A DNA stretch of 64,000 nt from Cyrtodaria siliqua (Eukaryota; Mollusca; Bivalvia; Adapedonta; Hiatellidae): positions 868,001-932,000 of the forward strand of contig JAWPHD010000002.1 in assembly GCA_037043455.1 (NCBI GenBank). The letters run 5' to 3'. The notes below the pieces were generated by a model. It did not search any database. It saw only the letters and a list, made by a program, of their open reading frames with translations, and was not told the DNA's origin. The stretch's first letter is position 1. Every line of letters starts with the position of its first letter. Below are positions 11,073-23,984 of the stretch, piece by piece. A program made the translations under genes and the position numbers.

Positions 11073-13150
11073 TGCATTATTGACAGATGCCGTCTGTATT
11101 GTCTATACAGACCTTACTGAAAGATATTGTCCATCGGGGCATTATTGTCTATAGGGATGACCTTCATGTCAGATGCCGTCTGTAGTGGCCTTATTGACAG
11201 ATGCCCCTGTATTGTCTATCAGGACCTTACTGAAAGATGCCGTCTGTATTGTCTATAGGGAGCTTATTGGCACATGCCGTCAGATGCTCTCTTTATTGTC
11301 CGCATGGACCTTATTGACAGAAGGCGTCATTATTGTCTATAGGGACCTTATTGACAGATGGTGTCCATATTGTCTATAGGGGCATTATTGACAAAGGCCT
11401 TCTGTACTGTTTATAGGGACCTTATTGATAAATGCCGTCTGTTTTGTCAATAGTGGCGTTATTGACAGATGTCATCTGTATTGTCTATAGGGACCTTATT
11501 GACAGATGTCGTTTATATTTCAAATAGGGACCATTTGCAAAGGTAGCATCAGTTTTTGCTATTGGGACCTTATTGAAATATTGTGTCATTATTGTCTGTA
11601 GGTACCTTACTGACAAATGATGCCAGTATTGTTGATTGGGACCTTATTGGCTGATATAGTCAGTATATTCTTAAGGGACCTTATTGACGGATAGTGTTTT
11701 TTGTCAGGGAAGACCGTATTGACAGATGTCAATACGGAACTTAATGACAGATGTCAATAGGGACCTTAATGACACATAGAGTGACTATTTTCTTAAGGGA
11801 CCTTATTAGCAGATGGTTTTTGTTTTGCCAATAGGGAATTAATTGATAGATGTCTATAGGGACCTTATTAACAGATAGTGTCAGCATTTCCTAAAAAATG
11901 GTGTTTCTTTTGTCAATAGGGACCTTATTGAGAGGTGTCAGTAGGGACCTTTTTGGCAGATAGAGTCATTATTGTCTTAAGAGACCTTATTGACACATGT
12001 TGTTTGTTTTGTCAACATGGACCTTATTGACAGATTGACAGATGATGTTGGTATTGTCCAAAGAAACCTTAATGACAGATAGAGTTCATATTGTATATAG
12101 GGTCCCAATTGATGGATTGACAGAATACGTACACACTGTCTATAGGGACCTTTTTGACAGATGGTGTCAGTATTTTCAATTGGGACGTTATCGACAGATG
12201 ACGTCAGTATGGCCTATACGGACCATATTTACAGGTGGCGTCATTACTGTTGATAGGGTGTATCTTATCGACATATGGCGTCAATATTGTTGATAGAGAC
12301 CTTATTGACAGATCGCGTCAGTATTGTATATATGGACCTTATTGACAGATTTTGCCATCATTGTTGATTGGGACCTTATTGACAGATAGCCTCAGTATTT
12401 TCTATCAGGTACGTATTAGTAGAGTGTGCTTGTTTGGTCAATAACGACGTTATTGATACATGAAGTTAGTTTCGTCTATACGGATCGAGTCTGTATTGTT
12501 CATAGGGACCTTATTGACAGATGTCGTTTATATAGCAAATAGGGACCATAGTGATATGTGGCATCATTTTTTTTTATTTTGGGACCTTATTGAAAGATGG
12601 TGTCATTATTGTCGATAGGGACCTTATTGAGAGATGGTGTCAGTATTTTTCATTGGGACCTTATTGGCAGATAGAGTCAATATTGTCTTAAGGGTCCTTA
12701 TTGCCGGATAGTGTTTGTTTTGTCAATATGGACCTTGTTGGCAGACGGCGTCAATATGTTGAATATTGTTGAAACGGACCGTATTGGTAGATGGCGTCAT
12801 AATTGTCCATATGGACCTTGTTGATAAATGAAGTGTGTTTTGGGTACGGGTACCTTAGTGACAGATGGTGTGGGTATTGTCCATAGAGACATTATTGACA
12901 TATGGAGTTCATATTGTCTAAAGGGACCTAATTGACAGACGGCGTCAGTATTGTTGAAATGGACCTTATTGACAGATGACGTCAATATTGTGTATATGGA
13001 CCTTATTGACAGATGACGTCAATATTGTGTATATGGACCTTATTGACAGATGGCGCCGGAATTGTTGCTTGGGACTTAATTGACAGATAATGTTTGTTTT
13101 GTCACTAAGGACCTCACTAAGGACTTCATTGACAGATGTCGTTTATACTG
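11073..13150 (+). repeat. 37-bp satellite array B
   Basis: The unit is GGGACCTTATTGACAGATGG followed by CGTCAGTATTGTCTATA, also 37 bp, with about 56 diverged units. Aligned to the reverse complement of the array A unit, about 25 of 37 consensus positions agree in phase. Array B is therefore an old relative of array A lying in right-arm orientation. The switch from A to B is abrupt, at 11072/11073. A-like units reappear at about 13130-13250. Confidence 0.88.
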
Positions 13151-16070
13151 TCCTCAGGGGCAATAGCGACAGATAATCTTACTACTTTCCTCAAGTGCAA
13201 TATCTACAGCCAGTTACCGTTAGTACTGTCCTCTGGGGCAATGTGAACAGCTAGTGTCGGTATAGACCTTAGGGCAAAATTATCGGCTTTGGTCACTTCC
13301 TTGATGAGCGAAAGTGATATATTCAAAACCTGTGATATTTAATTTTAAACGGTTTCTCACCAGTGTGCACGAGTATGCTGCCTCTATTCCGTAATCTGAG
13401 AATAGTGGGCAGAGGCAGAGTATATTTCCCCACCCTCCCACAACACACCCGAATATTTTGCTTACTTTATGTGTGAATCACCTATACATGTGAACATGCT
13501 TGGAATAATAGAAATAGGTATAGAAATCGAATAGGAATTGCAGCTTTCACAGAACACAGTAAACCCCAAAACACGCAAACAGACAAACAAGAAGGCAAAA
13601 GTAATAATAAATGCAAACTACATCACAAACACAAAGGGGTTAACAATAATAAGAACTACGAATACAACAATAATATTCACCAAGTCACACTTTACTTAAG
13701 AGATCAAATGCTATTTATACGATCAGCTTTAATATAATAATGATCAGCTTTAATATAATGATTATATTGTTTTAAATCATGTGACAATACTGTCCTCAGG
13801 GCAAAAAAGGATACAGTCAGTACTAAATCACCTGCTAGCTTCCATCGCTTCAGTACTATGCTCTAGGACAATATCAACAGATAGCGTCAGTAAAGTTCTT
13901 AATAACAAACTAAATTACTTCGGTCACTTCCTTGATACGCGAAAGTGACGATGTATTCATAACCTGTGATATTTAATCTTAAACGGTTTCTCACCAGTGT
14001 GTATGCAGCACATGAAATCCGAGAGTGATGGGCAGAGTATTCCCCCCCCCCCCTCCCCACCCCACCCCACATTCACCCACCCTTCCCGAAAAGTTTGATT
14101 ACTCTATGTGTTGATTACCTGTACATGTGAATATGCTTGGATACTATCACAAAGAATATAACAAGAGTATTCCGCAAGTCACAATATTTAAGTAAGAAAT
14201 AAAATGCTTGTATACAAACATAAACCTGCTGGTAGTTTATAACGCCAGAAGAAAGTAGGGCAATTAAGCGACAGTTTGTTTTTAATGATCTGCTTTAATA
14301 TAATAATTTTATTCTTTTAAATCATGTATCAGTACTGTCCTCAGTGAAAAAATCTCCTGATACGGTTAATACTAAACTCTGCAAAAATATCACCTACTAT
14401 CTACCATTGCTTCAGTACTGTACTTAAAGACAATATCAACAGCTAGCGTCAGTAAACTCCTGAACGGTTAATTAAATTAATTAGGTCACTTCCTTTATAC
14501 GCGAAAGGAACAATATATTCATAACTTGTGATATTTAATATTAAACGGTTTCTCACCAGTGTGTATGTGTATGCATAGTTGTCTTTTCGTTTACCCTACC
14601 TTTATTTCTAAATGAGAGCTTTAATTGACTGTTAATTATTAGGGAAAGATACTGTGAAACGTGTGCCCTCCTTCTATGGAGATTTTAAGCCGTTGAACAG
14701 TCCCATGTACAGGATGTATTTGCTCATTATAGATCTTGATATAAATATGTGTTAATCAGTGACGCAAAATACACGTAGAGCTTTCCTTGGAAATAACGTT
14801 GTCATGATAATTGGATTTGAGTACGTGCAGTATCAAAAATTAGGAACTGACTGGGTCAACACCTCTCTCCCTAATCTGAAAAGGATGGGCAGAGTATGCC
14901 CCTCTCCATCCTCATACACCCTGCATGAATAGTTTGCTTATAGTACGTGTTGATTGTACGTGGTTTGATAAGGTAATATATTATTCGTCAATTCACATGT
15001 ACTTAAGAAATCATGTTCTTCCAAATAAACCGACAGGTGCATTATAGAAGAAAGAGGTTATAATTAAGCTAAATGACTCTTGTTTTTAAAAACAGTAAGT
15101 GATATTGTCTAGGCGATGTGAAGTTGTCTCTAGCATCCGTTACGTATAATTATTTTAAACAGTAGGCGATTGTGTGTATTCATGCAGGAGAAAAGCCTAC
15201 TAAGTTACATGTATTACATTTTTCTTTCGTTAAATGATAGAATATATTATTTCTCCTTTATATTCATATTTATCGGCTTATATAGACGTTGATTCCAATG
15301 CACTAGTATCTTCTAATTAGGAAGTAGTAACTTCGTTGGAAATACGAATTAGCTTCACACACGTCAAAAAGGGCATACACATACATATCCACGATTAATG
15401 GTGATGGGTAGTACAATTAGAAAACACGTTCTTATCAAGCATTATTAAGTACATAAAACCATGGACATATATACTCATATCCATGCTAATCAGAAAATGG
15501 TATTTCTCCTGTATACACATATACATCGGGTGGTATAGGAGTCAATTAGGCAGAAATAACATACTTTACTAAAATGAGTAACTAGTGCTATGCGGACACT
15601 TAAAGGACAGTATATACATCTCTCTCATCACCTAGACATTATCACTAAATATTTTTAATCGAAAAATAACTGAATATCTTAACTTTTGTCGCTTATATGG
15701 CTTCTCCTCTGTATGTATACTCAAATTTGACTACTGTTTTAAAAAGAAATTAACGGATGACAGAGACATCCTATTTCCTTTGTAAACTGATATGCATCGT
15801 CTGGTACAGGAGGGAAGTATGCACTAATACCTTCTACTGAACTAAATTCGGTATACAGAAATTTATTTTTAAACAGTAGGTGAATATGATTATTCATATA
15901 ATGCGTCAAATTCAATACGCAATATGTGACCTGTACGCATTATGTAATAATACCATCACACAATGCATTGTCATGGTCGACGGATGTATACGACTGCTGC
16001 GTTATGTAACTTAAAAGAGTATGAGAGTAGACCTTTGGAAACGACAGAGCACGATACATATGCAATATTG
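13151..16070 (+). repeat. Diverged third copy of the arm module
   Basis: Three successive blocks (about 13260-13780, 13780-14330 and 14330-15150) each have a satellite remnant followed by an ACGGTTTCTCACCAGTGTG segment, as in the right arm at 23985-25400. A SINE-core segment is at 14640-14760. A linker relic at about 15165-15195 (plus strand) reads VCIHAGEKP. The segment 15896-15950 (TATAATGCGTCAAA) matches 27238-27290. Divergence is far higher than between the two arms. Confidence 0.78.
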
Positions 16071-16500
16071 CTGTCTCGGTTTGATTGTTCATGAACAGTA
16101 GTGAAATATGCTAGCTACAGCTCACTCACCCTATTGCCGGGTATAGCAGAACTCAATATTCATAAAACAATAGTATATACGTTTAACCGTCCCAGTATCT
16201 AACAAAATTGTATGCCCCGAAGAGCAAAATAAACAAAATGAAATTAAGTTGCTCCAGCGGTTATGAAGCCTGCGTATCAAAAGTAACAGCCGAAAGATTC
16301 AATTAAAAGCAGACAACATGTTAAACAATACCCATAGCCTTTTATCGGCAGAAGTAGTGGAACCACCGAATCGAAAATTAAGTATAGAAAACAAACGCAA
16401 TTGAAAATACACCACCGATATATAAATATAAATATCGGGCTCCACTCTCCAAAGATCAAATAAATAACATTGCGTCAGACCCGTAACTACGCTGAGACAT
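16071..16500. other. AT-rich spacer DNA
   Basis: No coding or RNA feature recognised apart from the weak match to the array interruption at its start. Confidence 0.4.
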
Positions 16501-16660
16501 AGAAACACGCACGCACGCACTTACGCACGCACTTACGCACGCACTCACGCACGCACGCACGCGCATACACAAACACACACACACACATACGCACATACAC
16601 ACATACACACATACACACTTACACACACACATACATACTTTCACACATACATACTTTCAT
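16501..16660. repeat. CACG/CACA microsatellite
   Basis: Runs of ACGCACGCACTTACGCACGC pass into ACACACACAT and CATACATACTTTCA. The open frames across it are low-complexity translations, not genes. Confidence 0.9.
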
Positions 16661-17624
16661 ATATACATACATAAAGATAAATAAAACTAAATGAATAATT
16701 AAATACAACATTCATGTTTAATCACAATGTTATTGATTCTTGAACGAGAGACTACTTTTTCTGTAATCGGGAAAGTAATGAGACATGGCTTCTAATTGAC
16801 AATTAATGAATTATATCTCTATAAGTGAAAGGCAACATATAACTGTAAGACGACATATATAATACCACCAAGCATCAGACATACCAATGATATCAACATA
16901 AGGAAATCATGTACACACTTAAAGACATTTTTAACCGATAGTGAAAACTAGTTCATTTAATGATACTAGTATATGCAAACATATATTGAAAATTAAAGGT
17001 AATATACCTCCCATGATCAGTGCTATACAAAGTGGTCTGTGGAACCGTATTTGAGCCAGACAGAATTACGCACACGTGTCCCTCATTACGTGGTCCCGCC
17101 TTAATACCATTAAACGATGGGAAAGCTTATATTAGCAGGATTTTATAACGGATATTTTTGACAATAAAACACGTTTAAAAAAACATGTTTTACTGAATTA
17201 ACGCGATAACTTGTTTACAATTACCTAATAAATCTTTTAATTTTACAAGATACACTTTTTTAAAGCCAAAATTAAGGTGTTATTTCATACCCCAGCCAAC
17301 CCCGCTTTCACTTCTTGGAGACGGGGTTAGATGGGTATGAAAGTTAATACTCGGACCGCGTAATGTAATTCGGTCATTTTAAGGACACGTGTCTAATTCA
17401 TTGGAAAAACATTTTTTAGGGACACATGTGGTCCAAGTCCGGAGCATGTACTCAACAACCGTATTACGTACGCAAGTGAATAATTGTATTTGTGCTTTAT
17501 AAATACACGAGTTATTTAAGTATCACCAGAATGGTGGTGTTCTATTTTTGTCACTAGGTAGCTAGATAACTATCTAGATATTTTTAACGTTTTATCTAGA
17601 TAACTGCAAAATATCAAGATGTCT
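16661..17624. other. AT-rich spacer DNA without recognised features
   Basis: No homology to the arms was seen. A short palindromic cluster (TAGATAACTATCTAGATA) lies near 17560-17610, just before the right satellite array starts. Confidence 0.4.
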
Positions 17625-20600
17625 ATCAGGGGCCATATCAACAGCTAGGGTTAGTCCTGTCCCCAGGGGCAATATCAACAGCTAGCGTAAGAACTGACCT
17701 CGGGGAAAATATCAACAGCCAGCGTTTAAACATCCATAGGGATATTATCGACATCTAGCGATAGTACTATCCTAAGGGGTAATATCAAAAGCTGGCGTAG
17801 TACTGTCCTCAGGGGCCATATCAACAGCCGGCGATAACACTGTCCTCAGGGGCCATATCAACAGCCAAAGTTAGTACTGTCCTTAGGGGCAATATCAACA
17901 GCTGGCGTAAGTAGCGTCCTCAGGGCCAATATCAACAGCTGTCGTTAGTACTGTCCTCTGGGGCCATATCAACAGCTAGTTTTAGTACCGTCCATAGGGG
18001 AAGTATCAACAGCTGGCGATAGTACTGTCCTAAGGGCCAATATCAACAGCCTGGGTTAGTACTGTCCTCAGGTGCTATATCAACAGCTAGGTTTATTACT
18101 GTCCCCAGGGGCAATATCAACAGCTAGTAGGGTTAGTTCTATCTTAAGGGACAATATCAACAACTGACGTCAATACTGTCCTCTGGGGCCATATCAACTG
18201 CTAATTTTAGTACTGTCCTAAGGGGCAATAGCAGCAGCTAGCGATAGTACTGTCCTATCGGTCAATATCAACAGCTGGCGTTAGTACTGTCCTAAGGGCC
18301 AATATCAACAGCTGGCGTTATACTGTCCTCAGGGGCAATATCAACAGCTATCGATAACACTGTCCTCAGTGGCAATATCAACAGCTATCGATAACACTGT
18401 CCTCAGGGGCCATATCAACAGCTATCGATAACACTGTCCTCAGGGGCCATATCAACAGCTATCGATAACACTGTCGTCAGGGTCAATATCAACAGCTATC
18501 GATAACACTGTCCTAAGGGGCAATATCAACAGCTATCGATATCACTGTCCTAAGGGGCTATATCAACAGCTATCGATTACACTGTCCTCAGGGGCAATAT
18601 CAACAGCTATCGATAACACTGTCCTCAGGGGCAATATCAACAGCTATCGATAACACTGCCCTGAGGGTCAATATCAACAGCTATCGATAACACTGTCCTC
18701 AGGGTCAATATCAACAGCTATCGATAACACTGTCCTTAGGGGCTATATCAACAGCTATCGATTACACTGTCCTCAGGGTCAATATCAACAGCTATCGATA
18801 ACACTGGCCACAGGGGCTATATCAACAGCTATCGAGAACACTGTCCTCAGGGTCAATATTAACAGCTATCGATAACACTGTCCTCAGGGGCCATATCAAC
18901 AGCTATCGAGAACACTGTCCTCAGGGTCAATATCAACAGCTATCGATAACACTGTCCTCAGGGGCTATATCAACAGCTATCGAGAACACTGTCCTCAGGG
19001 TCAATATCAACAGCTATCGATAATACTGTCCTCAGGGGCCATATCAACTGCTATCGATAACACTGTCCTCAGGGGCCATATCAACAGCTATCGATAACAC
19101 TGTCCTCAGGGGCCATATCAACACCTATCGATAACACTGTCCTCAGGGTCAATATCAACAGCTATCGGTAACACTGTCCTCAGGGGCCATATCAACAGCT
19201 ATCGATAATACTGTCCTAAGGGGCCATATCATTAGCTATCGATAACACTGTCCTCAGGGGCCATATCAACAGCTATCGAAAACACTGTCCTCAGGGGCCA
19301 TATCAACAGCTATCGATAACACTGTCGTCAGGGTCAATATCAACAGCTATCGATAACACTGTCCTCAGGGTCAATATCAACAGCTATCGATAACACTGTC
19401 CTCAGGGGCCATATCAACAGCTATCGAGAACACTGTCCTCAGGGTCAATATCAACAGCTATCGATAACACTGTCCTCAGGGGCTATATCAACAGCTATCG
19501 AGAACACTGTCCTCAGGGTCAATATCAACAGCTATCGATAATACTGTCCTCAGGGGCCATATCAACAGCTATCGATAACACTGTCCTCAGGGGCCATATC
19601 AACAGCTATCGATAACACTGTTCTCAGGGGCCATATCAACAGCTATCGATAACACTCTCCTCAGGGTCAATATCAACAGCTATCGATAACACTGTCCTCA
19701 GGGGCAATATCAACAGCTATCGATAACACTGTCCTCTGGGGCTATATCAACAGCTATCGATAACACTGTCCTGAGGGGCCATATCAACAGCTATCGATAA
19801 CACTGTCCTTAAGTGTCATATCAACAGCTATCGATAACACTGTCCTCAGGGGCAATATCAACAGCTATCGATAACACTGTCCTAAGGGGCAATATCAACA
19901 GCTATCGATAACACTGTCCTCAGGGGCTGTATCAACAGCTATCGATAACACTGTCCTCAGGGGCCATATCAACAGCTATCGATAACACTGTCCTCAGGGT
20001 CAATATCAACAGCTATCGATAACACTGTCCTTAGGGGCTATATCAACAGCTATCGATAACACTGTCCTCAGGGTCAATATCAACAGCTATCGATAACACT
20101 GGCCACAGGGGCTATATCAACAGCTATCGATAACACTGTCCTCAGGGTCAATATCAACAGCTATCGATAACACTGTCCTCAGGGGCCATATCAACAGCTA
20201 TCGAGAACACTGTCCTCAGGGGCAATATCAACAGCTATCGATAACACTGTCCTCAGGGGCAATATCAACAGCTATCGATAACACTGTCCTCAGGGTCAAT
20301 ATCAACAGCTATCGATAACACTGTCCTAAGGGTCAATATCAACAGCTATCGATAACACTGTCATCAGGGTCAATATCAACAGCTATCGATAACACTGTCC
20401 TTAGGGGCTATATCAACAGCTATCGATAACACTGTCCTCAGGGTCAATATCAACAGCTATCGATAACACTGGCCACAGGGGCTATATCAACAGCTATCGA
20501 TAACACTGTCCTCAGGGTCAATATCAACAGCTATCGATAACACTGTCCTCAGGGGCCATATCAACAGCTATCGAGAACACTGTCCTCAGGGTCAATATCA

Positions 20601-23600
20601 ACAGCTATCGATAACACTTTCCTCAGGGGCTATATCAACAGCTATCGAGAACACTGTCCTCAGGGTCAATATCAACAGCTATCGATAATACTGTCCTCAG
20701 GGGCCATATCAACAGCTATCGATAACACTGTCCTAAGGGGCCATATCAACAGCTATCGATAACACTGTCCTAAGGGGCCATATCAACAGCTATCGATAAC
20801 ACTGTCCTCAGGGTCAATATCAACAGCTATCGAAAACACTGTCCTCAGGGGCCATATCAACAGCTATCGATAACACTGTCCTCAGGGGCCATATCAACAG
20901 CTATCGATAACACTGTCCTTAGGGGCCATATCAACAGCTATCGATAACACTGTCCTCAGGGGCCATATCAACAGCTATCGATAACACTGTCGTAAGGGTC
21001 AATATCAACAGCTATCGATAACACTGTCCTAATGGGCAATATCAACAGCTATCGATATCACTGTCCTAAGGGGCAATATCAACAGCTATCGATAACACTG
21101 TCCTCAGGGGCAATATCAACAGCTATCGATAACACTGTCCTCAGGGTCAATATCAATAGCTATCGATAATACTGTCCTCAGGGGCCATATCAACAGCCAT
21201 CGATAACACTGTCCTAAGGGGAAATATCAACAGCTATCGATAACACTGTCCTCAGGGGCTATATCAACAGCTATCGATAACACTGTTCTCAGGGGCCATA
21301 TCAACAGCTATCGATAACACTCTCCTCTGGGTCAATATCAACAGCTATCGATAACACTGTCCTCAGGGGCAATATCAACAGCTATCGATAACACTGTCCT
21401 CAGGGCCTATTTCAACAGCTATCGATAACACTGTCCTGAGTGGCCATATCAACAGCTATCGATAACACTATCCTCAGGGGCTATATCAACAGCTATCGAT
21501 AACACTGTCCTTAAGGGTCATATCAACAGCTAGGTTTAGTACTGTCCTCAGGGGCAATATCAGCAGCTAGCGATAGTACTTTCCTAAGGGTCAATATCAA
21601 CAGCTGGTGTTAGTACTGTCCTCAGGGGCCATATCAACAGCTAGGTTTAGTACTGTCCTCAGGGGCAATATCAACAGCTAGCGTTAGTACTATCTTAAGG
21701 GGCAATATCAGCAGCTGGTGTTAGTACTATCCTCAGGGGTCATATCAACAGCTAGAATTAGTACTGTTCTCAATATCAACAGTCTGCGTTAGTATGATCC
21801 TCAGTGGCAATATCAACAGCAAGCGTTAGTACTGTCCTGAAGTGATATACCAACAACTAACGTAAGTACTGTCCTCAGTGGCAATATCAACAGCTAGCGT
21901 TAGTACTCTCGTAAGGTGCATTATCAACAGCCTATGTTAGTATGGTGCTCAGTGGCAATATCAACAGCCAGTGTTAGTAATGTTTTGAAGTGCAATACCA
22001 ACAACTACTGTCCTCAGTGGCAATATCAACAGCTAGTGTTAGTACTGTCCTAAGGTGCATTATCAACAGCTAGCGTTAATAATGTCCTCAGGGGCACTAT
22101 CACACGCTAGTGTTCGAACTATCCTCAGGTGCAATATCAACAGCTAGTCAGTAAAATGCAGAGGTATCAACAGCTTTCATGTGTACTGTCCATATGGAAA
22201 CAAACAGCTAGTGTCTTTAACATCCACGTGTGCACTATCATCAGCCTTTGTTTTAACCACCATAGAGATACTATAATGAGCGGTAGTACTGTCCTCAGAG
22301 GCAACATCAACGGGTAACAGTAGTACTGTCCTCAAATACAATATCAACAGCTAGTGGTAGTACTGTCCTCCGAGGCAATATCAACAGCCAGCGTTAGTAC
22401 TACCGTCATTGGCAATATCAACAGCCAGCGTTAATACTGGCCCCAGGGGCAATATCAATACAGTGAGCGTTATTATTGTTCTAAGGGGAGTATCGACATC
22501 TAGCGTTAGTACTGCCTTCAGGGGCAATCTCAGGTAATACCGCTTAAGCCGGTGCTAGGGGGCGTGATAAGTGTTGCTTCTTCCATTACTTCTCATGAAC
22601 AGACTCAATAAAACCGAGACTGCTGCTTTATTCTCTTAATTGTGTTAGTTGCTCTCAAAGGATCACCTTTATCAGTACTTATCAATATATATCGTTAGTA
22701 TTTGCCTCATTGGCAATATAAACAGCCAGAGTTAGTACTGTCCTCATGGACACTGTTAACAGCCAGCGTTATTAATGTCCTCAGTGGAAGTATAAACAGC
22801 CAGCGTTAGTATTGTTCTTAGGGGCAATATCAACAGCCACCGTTAGTACTGTCCTAAGGGGCAACATCAATATCCAGTGTGAGTAATGTCCACAGGGTCA
22901 AAATCAACAGCTATCGTTAGTACTGTTCTCAGGGGCAATATCAACAGCTGACGTTAGTACTGTCCAAAGGGGCAACATCAACAGCCAGCGTTAGTACTGT
23001 CCTTAATGGGCAATATCAACAGCCAGCGTAAGTAATGTCCTCAGGGACAATATCAACAGCCCGCGTTAGTATTGTCCTCAGTGTCAAAAGCAATAGCCAG
23101 AGTTAGTAATGTGCTCATGAGCAATATCAACAGGTAGCGTTAAGACTGTCATAATGGGCTATATCCACAGATAGCGTTAGTACTGTTCCCAGGGTCAATA
23201 TCAACAGCTAGCGTTAATTTTGTCCTCATGGAAAATATCAACAGCTAGCTTTAACACTGTCCTCATTGGCAATATCAATAGCCACTTATATTACTGCCCT
23301 AAAGGGAAATATCAACAGGTAGCGTTTATACTGTCTTCTTGGCCAATTTCAGCATATAGCGTTAGTATCGCTTTCCAGAGGCAATATCAACTGCTACCGT
23401 AAGTACCGTCCTCAGAGGCAATATCAGCAGCTAGCGTTAGTACTGTCCTCAAAGGCAATATCAACTGCCTGCGTTGGTATTGTCCTCAAGGGCAATATCA
23501 ACAGCCAGCGTTTGTATTGTCCTAAGTGTAATACCAACAGTTATGGTTAGTAATGTCCTCGGGGGCGTTATCAAGAGCTAGCTGTAGAACTACAATATCA

Positions 23601-23984
23601 ACAGCTATTGTCTTTAACATCCACATGAACAATATCAACAGCCAGCGTCTTATAGGGATACTATCAACAGCTACAGTTAGTACCGCCCACAAGTCAATAT
23701 CAACAGGTAGCGTTAGTCCTGTCCTCAGGGGCAATGTCAACAGCTAGCGTTAGTACTGTCCTCAGAGGCAATATCAACAGGTAGCGTTAGTCCTGTCCTC
23801 AGAGGCAATATCAACAGCTAGCGTAAGTACTGTCCTCAGAGGCAATATCAACAGGTAGCGTTAGTCCTGTCCTCATGGGCAATGTCAACAGCTAGCGTTA
23901 GTACTGTCCTCAGAGGCAATATCAACAGCTAGCGTTAGTACTGTCCTCAGGGGCAATATCGCCGGCTAGCGTTAGTGCTGTTCT
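17625..23984 (-). repeat. 37-bp satellite array A, right arm
   Basis: Reverse complement of the left array, about 170 units, with the homogeneous core at about 18348-21510. Blocks of whole units have been copied inside it. The marker GGCCACAGGGGCTAT occurs at 18806, 20101 and 20471 (spacings of exactly 35 and 10 units). A CGAGAACAC marker recurs 518 bp apart (18981 and 19499, 14 units). The first marker occurs once in the left arm, near 9138. The part at 17625-17991 has no left-arm partner. Confidence 0.95.
22525..22690. repeat. Non-satellite interruption in right array A
   Basis: Mirror of the 6945-7090 interruption, so it predates the duplication or has been copied between arms. Confidence 0.7.

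Larger units (their letters stand above)
11073..17991. repeat. Spacer of the giant inverted repeat
   Basis: The spacer is not unique sequence. From 11073 to about 16070 it holds a diverged copy of the right-arm module in the same orientation: a 37-bp array, then zinc-finger-linker and SINE-core segments, then a stretch at 15896-15950 that matches 27238-27290. From about 16070 to 17624 there is mostly unshared AT-rich DNA. From 17625 to 17991 the right satellite array continues beyond the part shared with the left arm. Confidence 0.8.

Noticed and set aside
11173..12293. Frames of 60-83 codons over the 37-bp arrays
   Set aside because: Period 37 is not a multiple of three. The repeated peptides come from satellite units in shifting frames.
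16456..16644. Cys/Val-rich frame on the minus strand
   Set aside because: Low-complexity CACG/CACA microsatellite.
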